Shown piece after piece: positions 55,301-64,000 of a DNA stretch of 64,000 nt. Position numbers and translations under genes: made by a program. Within the stretch, counting starts at the first letter, position 1. Every line of letters starts with the position of its first letter. Source of the DNA: Ipomoea triloba (taxonomy: Eukaryota > Streptophyta > Magnoliopsida > Solanales > Convolvulaceae); assembly GCF_003576645.1 (NCBI RefSeq), contig NC_044920.1, positions 19,071,805 to 19,135,804 of the forward strand, read 5' to 3'. The notes beneath the pieces are model-generated. The model was not told the DNA's origin. It saw only the letters and a list, made by a program, of their open reading frames with translations, and did no database searches.

Positions 55301-57937
55301 AAGTACCTCTGACAGTAATGGGAATGAAGTCATCGATGAGATTAACATGTATTACGACTGTAGGTACATATCAGCTTGTGAGGCTACTTGGCGGCTATTT
55401 AGCTTTGAGGTACAGTTTAGAACTCCAGCGGTGGAGAGATTGAGCTTTCACCTACCAGACTGCCAAACAATAATTTTTGAAGATGACGATCCAGTTGACA
55501 ACGTATTGATGAGGGAGACAATTGGTCAAAGTATGTTTAATGGTTGGTTTGAAGCGAACAAAAGGTTTCCCGAGGCTAAGTTATTGACTTATATTGAGAT
55601 GCCAACTAAATTTGTTTGGAAAAAGGATATTCGAGAATAGAGTCCAAGAAAGAAAGGTTTTGTCATAGGTCGTATTTTCTATGTACCACCGGGTACGGGA
55701 GAGTTGTACTACTTGAGATGCCTTCTAAACATAGTTCGCGGGCCTACAAGCTTTGGGGAAATTCGGTTTTTTAATGGTATACAATATACTTCATTTAGAG
55801 ATGCATGTTATGCCCGTGGTCTATTGGATGATGATAAGGAGTATATTGATGCCATTAAAGAAGCAAGTTATTGGTCATCTGCTCATTCTATGAGAAAACT
55901 TTTTGTGACATTGTTGACATCAAATTCATTTAATAGGCCTGAAACTGTATGGAAGGAGGTGTTGGATTACCTGTCTGAAGATGTGCAATACAATCAACGC
56001 ATATTCTTATCAATTCCAGGTAAGCGTTCAATAAGTATTTATTTTAAGCACATCTCTTTCATTCGTAAATAATAATTTAAATATATTAATTATTGCTATA
56101 TCATTACAGATTTAGTTTTAACAAATGAGGAGAAAGAGAATCTAACTCTAATAGAGTTAGAAAAATTGTTGCAAGTATACAACAAATCATTAAAAGACTT
56201 TCCTCCCATGCCCACACCACGAGTTGCTTCTACAAGGTTAAATGGAAATCGTTTGTTGTTTGAAGAGTTGTCATATGATCGTGTAGTTCTTGCAGATGAA
56301 AGCGATAGGTTTGTTAGCCAACTCACTGAAGAGCAACGTGGTGTTTACGATACAATAATTGGAGACGTGTCATCTAACAAAGGTGGATTGTTTTTTGTTT
56401 ATGGTTATGGAGGAACAGGGAAAACATTCTTATGGAAGACCCTATCTGCCACATTGCGATCTCAAGGTGAAATTGTTATCAATGTAGCTTCAAGTGGAAT
56501 TGCTTCACTATTGTTGCCAGGTGGCAGGACGGCACACTTAAGGTTTGCTATACCAATTAACATTAATGAGGACTCCACCTGCAATATTAAACCCGGTAGC
56601 GACCTTGCTGAGTTGATTTCAAAGGCAAACTTAATCATTTGGGATGAAGCTCCAATGATGCACAAACGCTGCTTTGAGGCACTAGACAGAACTATGCGAG
56701 ACTTGCTTCGTTTCACTAATCCTGCAAGTGAGAGATATACGTTTGGTGGTAAGACTGTAGTACTTGGTGGTGATTTTAGGCAGATTTTACCAGTTATACC
56801 GAAGGGCTCTAGGCAAGATATTGTTTCTTCAACCATCAATTCATCGTACTTATGGGAAAGTTGTACGGTTCTAAGGTTGACAAAAAATCTACGTTTGGAA
56901 AATATGGAAAATGCTGAAGAAAAACAACAAGTAGAACAATTTGCAAAGTGGATAGCTTCTATTGGGGATGGTACAGCAGGTGCATCTAACGAAGATTGTC
57001 CAGAGGTTGTGATTCCAAATGAGATGTTGTTGTCATCAAATGGCGACCCAATTACCACTATTGTTGAAAGTACATTTCCCATGTTCCAAAATGGTTCATG
57101 TGATAACAGTTTTCTTGAGAGTAGGGCAATTTTGGCACCAACATTGGATGTTGTGAACGCTGTTAATGATTACATGAGTAGCATGCACGAAGCTGAGAGT
57201 CGAACATATCTTAGTTGTGATTCTGTATGTAAAACGGATAATGGTAGTGGAGTTCTTGCAGATGTTCACACACCTGAGTTTCTTAATGGCCTTAAGGCAT
57301 CAGGTATACCAAACCATTCTTTGACATTGAAGGTTGGTTCACCGGTGATGTTGTTAAGAAACATTGATCACTCTCTCGGCTTATGTAATGGCACTAGACT
57401 GGTTGTAACAAGACTTTCTGAGCATGTAATTGAAGCTAAGATAATGTCAGGCAATCATTCTGGTACAAGGGTGTTGGTCCCTAGGTTGAGTATGACGCCT
57501 TCAGATCCAAGATTGCCATTTAAGTTAGTAGAAGACAATTTCCTTTGATGCTTTCATATGCTATGACCATTAACAAGAGTCAAGGTCAAACACTATCTCA
57601 TGTGGGTCTGTTATTAAAGAATCAAGGTCAAACACTATCTCATGTGGGTCTGTTATTAAAGAAACCGGTGTTTGTACTATCTCATGTGGGTCTGTTATTA
57701 AAGAAACCGGTGTTTGTGCATGGTCAATTGTGTCTGTTATTAAAGAAACCGGTGTTTGTGCATGGTCAATTGTATGTTGCTGCTTCAAGAGTTAGTAATC
57801 CAACTGGTCAATTGTATGTTGCTGCTTCAAGAGTTAGTAATCCAACTGGACTCAAGATTTTACTTTGTAGTGAGTTAGAAAGTTGTTGTAAGAAAACAAC
57901 TAATGTTGTTTACAAAGAAGTTTTCAATAATTTGTAA
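52349..57937 (+). pseudogene. Helitron Rep-helicase (RepHel)
   Basis: Exons inferred: 52350-52469, 52596-52703, 52799-52888, 52969-53102, 53205-53646, 53798-54723, 54802-56019 and 56110-57937; earlier exons are unclear because of the palindrome. A Cys/His region (YSCEHCSTTFWYNER) is in the fifth. The Rep nickase follows: FITFTCNPKWP (54549-54584), the HUH pair PHAH (about 54837-54848) and a Tyr motif YLFKYVNKGNDR (from 55245). Then a PIF1-type SF1 helicase: GYGGTGKTF (Walker A, about 56403-56429), IIWDEAPM (from 56635), LGGDFRQILP, TINKSQGQTLSHVG and YVAASRVS. Lesions: TAA at 54585-54587 (Glu expected), TAG at 55638-55640 (Trp expected) and a frameshift near 57536-57548. It would nick and unwind DNA for rolling-circle transposition; this copy cannot make full protein. 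Confidence 0.92.
57583..57866. repeat. 42-bp duplications, cluster in the helicase C-terminus
   Basis: Four duplications of exactly 42 bp, with units starting TCAAGGTCAAACACTATC, ACTATCTCATGTGGGTC, GTCTGTTATTAAAGAAAC and TCAATTGTATGTTGCTG. They are 14 codons each, so they keep the frame and give a protein with SHVGLLLKK and YVAASRVSNPTG repeated. Helicase motifs V and VI normally occur once. Confidence 0.95.
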
Positions 57938-58103
57938 TTTAGATTTATTGTTTACAAAGAAGTTTTCAATAATTTGTAATTTAGATTTATATGAACTCTT
58001 TAAAACCAATTTAACATTCTACTTTGATTTATATGAACTCTTTAAAACCAATTTAACATTCTACTTTAATTTATATGAACTCTTTAAAACCAATTTAACA
58101 TTC
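57903..58103. repeat. 42-bp duplications at the helicase stop and 3' flank
   Basis: TTGTTTACAAAGAAGTTTTC... is doubled and TTTATATGAACTCTTTAAAA... is present three times. The partner copy of the latter region at 59871-59925 has it only once. Confidence 0.93.
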
Positions 58104-58315
58104 TACTTTACAACTATATTGTTCAAATTTTTTATTTCTCCGAACAAAATTTCTCCTAATATAATCGTATATTAGAATTCTACTATAGCAATTCAATTAT
58201 TTAGTTCTTTGTTAGCATCCTTATATACAAAAACAAATCATTATAATTATATAACATTGAAGACAACGAAATATCAATAACTCATTTAATTATAACATTT
58301 ATTTTTATACTTCAC

Positions 58316-58344
58316 ATTCCGTGCATGCACGGGTGAAATACTAG
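58316..58344 (+). other. Helitron 3' stem-loop and CTAG end
   Basis: CCGTGCATGCACGG can form a hairpin; GTGAAATA separates it from the terminal CTAG, followed by the host T. The same sequence recurs at 60126-60154 in the duplicated contig end. Confidence 0.85.
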
Positions 58345-59722
58345 TTATTATTAAAAAGCCCACACTCCATATTGTGTACTCAAACCAAGGCGTCAAAATT
58401 CCTATACAAAATTTTCCCTTGCATCAATGACGAATATTATACAATGGTGATGGCTGGTTGTGAAACAATAGTGGCTTAATAATGACGACGATGACGGGAG
58501 CAACGACGATGACAATGATGGTAGCTACGGGGGGCAACGACCCTCAACCTCCGTCTCCCTCTTTCTTTCTTTTTTCAACCAGACGCAGTGGTAGGCGGCG
58601 GTGATCGGACATAGTGGTTGGGCAGAGCAGTGGAAGTGGCTAGGCAGAGTAGCGGACATAGGGTTTACCTTGGGTACGTTGTTCATTTTCTGGTGAATTC
58701 CTTCTGGTTTTTTTTGGGGGAGCACAGTCGTTTCTGCATTTGGTGTCTATTCACAGGCAGAAGAACTTTAGTATAACTTGGTTCATGCTAGCAGACGGTG
58801 AATATTTTAATCGACGGAGATGGCGAACGAAGGCCATCGGTGATTGATTCGCGGTTTCAGGTGTGCATTTTTTGGTAGAAATTTTCAGAGGGGAGGAATG
58901 GAGGAGAGGAGTCAGAATCGATGGGATAGGGTTTCTAGGGGCAGTGAGAGCGTGTATTGCATCACTTTTCTTTGACGATAGAAAAATCGTTCAAAGATAA
59001 ACGATGGACTGTGAATTTTTCAATCAACGGAGATCGGGAACGAAAGCCATCGTCGATTGAGTTTGTGGTTTGAGCTGCGCACTTTGGGGTGGAAATCTCC
59101 AGAAGGTCGGAACGACGCAGATGAGTAAGAGGGATGAGATAATGTTTGTAAGTAAAGTGAGTGCGTTTGTGTGTTTAGATGTTTAGGTTAAAAATTTTAT
59201 TTTTTCTTTATGTTTACAGGTTTTTATTGTTTGGGCTTTGTAAATTATAGTTTGATAGCTTAGGTTTAGAGTTTTGGGCTTTGGTTCTTTAGATCTGGGC
59301 TTCTAATTTTGTTTTTTTTTCTTAACTATATATATAATATATGTATTTATTTACATACGTTTTTATTATATTATATAAATATATAATTAAAATTCATATA
59401 AATATATCATTATATATTTGCGTATATAGAGGTGTAGTTGTGTTTGTTTGTTTATGTATTTAAATATATCTTTAAAAGTTCATAAAGATGTTTATAAATT
59501 TTGGGTTTAAGAATCGTTAAAATTTAATCATTCATATCACTATGAATGTCGTTCCAAATATATTGAATATCTACGATTATATATATAGATATGATATATT
59601 CAGATATATGTATAAAATATATAAATATGAATTTGGATATATAACCAAATATGTACAGCCACATAACTACATAAAGACACACACACATATATATACTGTG
59701 CAACGCACGGGTGGAGTACTAG
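58345..59722 (+). mobile_element. Probable 3' part of an outer, older Helitron
   Basis: A second Helitron-type 3' end, GTGCAACGCAC hairpin, GGGTGGAGTA and CTAG before T, is at 59700-59722. The stretch between it and the large Helitron is non-coding, with a G/C-rich first half (GACGACGATGACGG, GGCGAACGAAGGCCATCG repeated at about 58822 and 59036 with changes) and an AT-rich second half. The large Helitron may have inserted in this older one. No matching 5' end was placed. Confidence 0.45.
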
Positions 59723-59879
59723 TATAAATAAGGAACCTACTGATCATGAAGAACACACTATTTTTTAGATCAAAACCGGAGGGGGACCCCGAGGGCTAGA
59801 CTAAACTAGGAGGTCTCCCTCACTCTTCGACACTGCGTGGCACGCATGAGGTCCTTGTTGAAGGCCTCANTAATTTAGA

Positions 59880-61679
59880 TTTATATGAACTCTTTAAAAC
59901 CAATTTAACATTCTACTTTACAACTATATTGTTCAAATTTTTTATTTCTCCGAACAAAATTTCTCCTAATATAATCGTATATTAGAATTCTACTATAGCA
60001 ATTCAATTATTTAGTTCTTTGTTAGCATCCTTATATACAAAAACAAATCATTATAATTATATAACATTGAAGACAACGAAATATCAATAACTCATTTAAT
60101 TATAACATTTATTTTTATACTTCACATTCCGTGCATGCACGGGTGAAATACTAGTTATTATTAAAAAGCCCACACTCCATATTGTGTACTCAAACCAAGG
60201 CGTCAAAATTCCTATACAAAATTTTCCCTTGCATCAATGACGAATATTATACAATGGTGATGGCTGGTTGTGAAACAATAGTGGCTTAATAATGACGACG
60301 ATGACGGGAGCAACGACGATGACAATGATGGTAGCTACGGGGGGCAACGACCCTCAACCTCCGTCTCCCTCTTTCTTTCTTTTTTCAACCAGACGCAGTG
60401 GTAGGCGGCGGTGATCGGACATAGTGGTTGGGCAGAGCAGTGGAAGTGGCTAGGCAGAGTAGCGGACATAGGGTTTACCTTGGGTACGTTGTTCATTTTC
60501 TGGTGAATTCCTTCTGGTTTTTTTTGGGGGAGCACAGTCGTTTCTGCATTTGGTGTCTATTCACAGGCAGAAGAACTTTAGTATAACTTGGTTCATGCTA
60601 GCAGACGGTGAATATTTTAATCGACGGAGATGGCGAACGAAGGCCATCGGTGATTGATTCGCGGTTTCAGGTGTGCATTTTTTGGTAGAAATTTTCAGAG
60701 GGGAGGAATGGAGGAGAGGAGTCAGAATCGATGGGATAGGGTTTCTAGGGGCAGTGAGAGCGTGTATTGCATCACTTTTCTTTGACGATAGAAAAATCGT
60801 TCAAAGATAAACGATGGACTGTGAATTTTTCAATCAACGGAGATCGGGAACGAAAGCCATCGTCGATTGAGTTTGTGGTTTGAGCTGCGCACTTTGGGGT
60901 GGAAATCTCCAGAAGGTCGGAACGACGCAGATGAGTAAGAGGGATGAGATAATGTTTGTAAGTAAAGTGAGTGCGTTTGTGTGTTTAGATGTTTAGGTTA
61001 AAAATTTTATTTTTTCTTTATGTTTACAGGTTTTTATTGTTTGGGCTTTGTAAATTATAGTTTGATAGCTTAGGTTTAGAGTTTTGGGCTTTGGTTCTTT
61101 AGATCTGGGCTTCTAATTTTGTTTTTTTTTCTTAACTATATATATAATATATGTATTTATTTACATACGTTTTTATTATATTATATAAATATATAATTAA
61201 AATTCATATAAATATATCATTATATATTTGCGTATATAGAGGTGTAGTTGTGTTTGTTTGTTTATGTATTTAAATATATCTTTAAAAGTTCATAAAGATG
61301 TTTATAAATTTTGGGTTTAAGAATCGTTAAAATTTAATCATTCATATCACTATGAATGTCGTTCCAAATATATTGAATATCTACGATTATATATATAGAT
61401 ATGATATATTCAGATATATGTATAAAATATATAAATATGAATTTGGATATATAACCAAATATGTACAGCCACATAACTACATAAAGACACACACACATAT
61501 ATATACTGTGCAACGCACGGGTGGAGTACTAGTATAAATAAGGAACCTACTGATCATGAAGAACACACTATTTTTTAGATCAAAACCGGAGGGGGACCCC
61601 GAGGGCTAGACTAAACTAGGAGGTCTCCCTCACTCTTCGACACTGCGTGGCACGCATGAGGTCCTTGTTGAAGGCCTCA
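59880..61679. repeat. 1.8 kb direct duplication, right copy
   Basis: Repeats 58070-59869 with the same bases and runs on without a gap into the LINE. The start (59871-59925) shows the uninterrupted version of the sequence that is tripled by 42-bp units on the left. It also repeats the Helitron end (60151-60154) and the second CTAG end (61529-61532). Confidence 0.95.
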
Positions 61680-62168
61680 TCACACTCTGGCGGGTAAGAA
61701 GAAAACTCCTTCCAGTCCACCGCTTGGGTATTGCCCATTAAGGCTAACGCATCCGCGCTCCTGCTCTCGATAGATAGTACGAATGGAGATGCTCCAGTCC
61801 TTCTCACACCAACTAACCGCTTCGTTCACAAGATCTCGAGCAATGCCTCGAAGGTCTTCTTTCTCACGAATCCACCTAACGACCTCTTTAGCATCGGTCT
61901 GTATTTCCAAATCCCTTATACCTTTTTCCCAGGCCCATTGCATGGCCTTAGCGATCGCACGCACCTCTGTAATAGTTGGGTCCGTGGCAACAGTTAAGCC
62001 AACGAAACCTCCCTTCCACCGGCCATCAGCGCTCCTGAGAATACCACCAATACCAGCAGTCCTTGTTGTTGCTTTCACGCTTCCATCCACATTCAGCGTA
62101 AGTCTATGATTTGTGGAGGGTTTCCAACTCAGCTGTAAAATCTTCTCGGACACTGCTCTAGTTCCCAT
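61680..62168 (-). pseudogene. LINE RNase H domain
   Basis: A plant-type RNase H with the acidic residues in LTLNVDGSVKATTR, the Glu helix TITEVRAIAKAMQWAWEKG and DLEIQTDAKEVVRWI. The conserved turn GIGGILRSADGRW is present. It closes ORF2, with about 100 bases of 3' UTR before the A-rich tail. Confidence 0.9.
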
Positions 62169-62383
62169 GTCTGACTCACGCTCAAAGGCCCGACTAATCT
62201 CCTTATCAGCTTCGCGTATCCAAGCAGCTTTTCTGAATTGAAAATGCGATCGTTACGCCATCTCCACAGCCACCAGTTGGTAATTGCAAACACTCTCGGC
62301 CACTCGTGTTGTTCCTCAGTTTGCGTCCTCTTCATCATGTTCTGATCCATCCATTGGCGCAGGTTCAAATGTCTCCATCTTCT

Positions 62384-63403
62384 CTAGCACGCTCTGCCCA
62401 TCAACGTAACCCAGACTTCCTCGGCATGTTTGCAATCCCGCAGGATGTGGATCGTAGTTTCCTCCTCATCGTGGCACACCTCGCAGTCACCATTCATGGT
62501 GAACCCTCTTCTTTTGCGTTCTGCATTACCAAGAAATCTTCCATGTCGAGCAGTCCACATGAACAACCTCATCTTGCTTGGCACTTTGAGCTTCCATACG
62601 TTCACCCACCCTGGTTCCTGCATATTTGTTCCAACACCTGTGATAATATTATAAGCAGAGTTCATAGTGAACTTACCAGAAGCCTCCCCTTGCCAGGTTG
62701 GTTCATCACAATTTTCAGTCTCTTCGAGAGATAGCAGTTCCATGGACTGACGAATATCACTTGGAAAAACGTGGATTGCACTCCAGTCCCACCCGTTGCT
62801 GCCTCTCCAATAGTCTCTAATTGTCATGCTCTTGTCAGCGTCATTCCCGCCAACCGGATGGTATCTCGCAAGAGGTTTCTCATTAATCCATGCATCCTCC
62901 CAAAATCGGGCCGTTCTACCATTTTTTACAGTAAAACGGATACCAGTTTGGAGAGTAGCAGAACCAGAGACAATGCCGCGCCAAGCATTTGAGCATCCTG
63001 CTTTCAATTCAAAAATATTCATACCAGTTTTTCCATGAGCATACTTGGCCCTTATGATTCTTACCCACATGCTATCGCCTTCTGTAAGGATTCGCCACCT
63101 AAGTTTAGCCATAAAGGCTAAATTGACCTCCCTAGTCGATCTTATTCCAAGCCCACCCATGGATTTAGGCTTTGTCACCACATCCCATCTAATTAGATGG
63201 CATTTTCTCTTATCTTTAGTGCCACCCCAGAGAAATCGACGAATACGTCTATCAATCTCCTCCCAAATACCTGTGGGCATAGTATAATAGGGGATAGTAT
63301 GTAGTACCGTTTGCACTAAAATATGTCTCCCTACTAGGGTAAGGAACCGCATTTTCCATCCTTCCAGTCTTGCGTCAATTTTTTCCAGTATGTGATTGAA
63401 CAT
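62384..63403 (-). pseudogene. LINE reverse transcriptase C-terminal and zf-RVT region
   Basis: A 339-residue frame. It opens with LEKIDARLEGWKMRFLTLVG and ILVQTVLHTIPYYTMPTGIW, then FLWGGTKDKRKCHLIRWDVV, GGLGIRSTREVNLAFMAKLR and a C-terminal zinc-binding module (KLKVPSKMRLFMWTARHGR, CEVCHDEEETTIHILRDC). This order is typical of plant LINE ORF2. The frame ends at a TAG at 62384, shortly before the RNase H. Confidence 0.9.
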
Positions 63404-63438
63404 CTCCTTTGTGACTCTCCCATGAATGGAGGGAACTC

Positions 63439-63981
63439 CTAGGTATTTCCCAGGTTGTTTGTAATTGGGATGCCTGCTAGCTCTGTTAGGAACTGAGCTT
63501 CTCCCTGGCCCACATTTTTAGAGAAGAAAATTTGTGATTTGCTTAGGCTAACTTTCTGGCCTGAAGCCTTGCTAAACTTCTCTAAGCATTGCTTGATTAG
63601 CATAATTTGGTCCTGCGAGGCTTCTGCAAAAAGAACAAGATCGTCAGCAAAAAATAAGTGGGTGAGGGTAGCGCTATACTTGCTCAGTCGTATGCCTCTC
63701 CAATTGCCTTTTTGAACTTCATTATTGATTAGGTGACTAAGTCTCTCCATGCACATTACAAACACGTAGGGTGAAATGGAATCTCCTTGTCTAATACCCC
63801 GGGTGGGAATAATTTGGTCCAGTTGTTTCCCATTCCACAAGATGCTGAGCTTAGAGGTTGTCACACAAGTCATGACATTTCTTACCCAGGTTTCGTTCAT
63901 GCCAACTTCCGTAAGCGTATCACGAATAAAGTCCCAATTCAGTCTATCGTAGGCTTTCTCAAGATCAATTTTGAGGATCAT
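63439..63981 (-). pseudogene. LINE reverse transcriptase core
   Basis: The frame starts inside the domain with LKIDLEKAYDRLNWDFI, continues with PTRGIRQGDSISPYVFVMCM and the catalytic LFFADDLVLFAEA motif, then SGQKVSLSKSQIFFS. These are the conserved blocks of plant L1-type reverse transcriptases. The frame shifts at about 63450, where the next block (KYLGVPSIHGR) continues in another frame, so the protein is cut. Confidence 0.93.
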
Positions 63982-64000
63982 GTGCCCAGTTCTAGTGTTT

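Larger units (their letters stand above)
44716..58344 (+). mobile_element. Large Helitron encoding RPA-like and Rep-helicase proteins
   Basis: Left end: TCCTATATATAAAAAAGC, preceded by A in an ATT repeat. Right end: CCGTGCATGCACGG hairpin, GTGAAATA, CTAG (58341-58344), followed by TTATTATT, so the element interrupts one ATT/TTA repeat between A and T. These are the diagnostic Helitron ends and target. The plus strand encodes an RPA70-like protein (45094-47661) and a RepHel protein (about 52349-57937), the two-gene set of autonomous plant Helitrons. As assembled, both genes carry stops and the helicase has a frameshift. The apparent length of 13.6 kb is inflated by assembly repeats (about twenty 42-bp duplications, one 1285-bp palindrome arm). 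Confidence 0.9.
58070..59869. repeat. 1.8 kb direct duplication, left copy
   Basis: Everything from about 58070 to 59869 recurs 1810 bases to the right (59880-61679). The left copy stops at the N at 59870. The 66-residue and 61-residue frames at 58525 and 59542 recur unchanged at 60335 and 61352. Confidence 0.95.
61570..64000 (-). mobile_element. LINE (non-LTR retrotransposon), 3' part of ORF2
   Basis: Read on the minus strand from the right edge: reverse transcriptase (63981-63439), RT thumb and zf-RVT region (63403-62384), RNase H (62168-61680), and a short A-rich tail (CTAAAAAAT) near 61575. The 5' part lies beyond the window. Frame breaks near 63450, at 62384 and near 62230 make it a dead copy. 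It differs in sequence from the LINE at 4770-6653. The 3' end is also present in the duplicated left copy at 59757-59869. Confidence 0.92.

Noticed and set aside
56462..57082. 206-residue minus-strand frame
   Set aside because: It is the antisense shadow of the PIF1-type helicase, whose motifs are on the plus strand.
57545..57937. A protein with repeated SHVGLLLKK and YVAASRVSNPTG units, possibly a novel repeat protein
   Set aside because: The repeats are 42-bp assembly duplications of helicase motifs V and VI, each normally single.
1..64000. CRISPR array, bacterial operon, phage or plasmid content
   Set aside because: Spliced genes, plant retroelements, SINEs, MITEs and Helitrons show nuclear plant DNA; no regular spacer array is present.

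Overview
This window is nuclear DNA from a flowering plant, most likely a eudicot. It is AT-rich, has spliced genes with GT-AG introns, and is dominated by transposable elements. I cannot fix the genus. Single N bases at 44805, 52248 and 59870 and an 890-base N gap at 27613-28502 show a draft assembly.

Three ordinary genes can be built exon by exon with intact reading frames. (1) 19512-27547 (+), eight exons, encodes a membrane protein made of two copies of the DUF1475-type domain; its introns carry many MITEs, a SINE and a solo LTR. (2) 31381-34743 (+), seven exons, encodes the plant-specific mitochondrial ATP synthase 24 kDa (FAd/MGP1) subunit. (3) 36294-37994 (-), three exons, encodes an MRNIP-like zinc-ribbon protein, convergent with the ATP synthase gene. 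A broken array of metal tolerance protein (MTP, cation diffusion facilitator) exons lies at 7250-11855.

Mobile elements, left to right: Tourist-like snap-back MITEs (1-850); a 5'-truncated LINE with RNase H (4770-6653); a Ty1-copia-type solo LTR inside a minisatellite (9816-11403); a decayed Ty1-copia gag-pol on the minus strand (about 12844-16842); four copies of one tRNA-derived SINE family (about 16660, 18720, 29798, 40617); a solo LTR with GAAAA target duplications (26734-27241); a minus-strand Helitron candidate (38327-39872); a nest of LTR, SINE and solo LTR (40136-42976, inner LTR with perfect GGCAC duplications); and a minus-strand LINE that runs off the right edge (about 61570-64000).

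The main feature is a very large Helitron, 44716-58344. It starts with TC after an A, ends with a hairpin plus CTAG before a T, and sits inside an ATT repeat. It encodes a nine-exon RPA70-like single-strand DNA binding protein and a multi-exon Rep-helicase (RepHel). The single-strand binding protein, the HUH nickase and the helicase together would serve rolling-circle transposition. As assembled, both genes carry nonsense or frameshift lesions.

The Helitron region is also visibly misassembled. About twenty tandem duplications of 42 bp interrupt it. A 1285-bp-arm palindrome (49678-52247) ends exactly at a single N. A 1.8 kb direct duplication (58070-59869 repeated at 59880-61679) also ends at a single N. 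Anyone using this locus should treat its length and local repeats as provisional.
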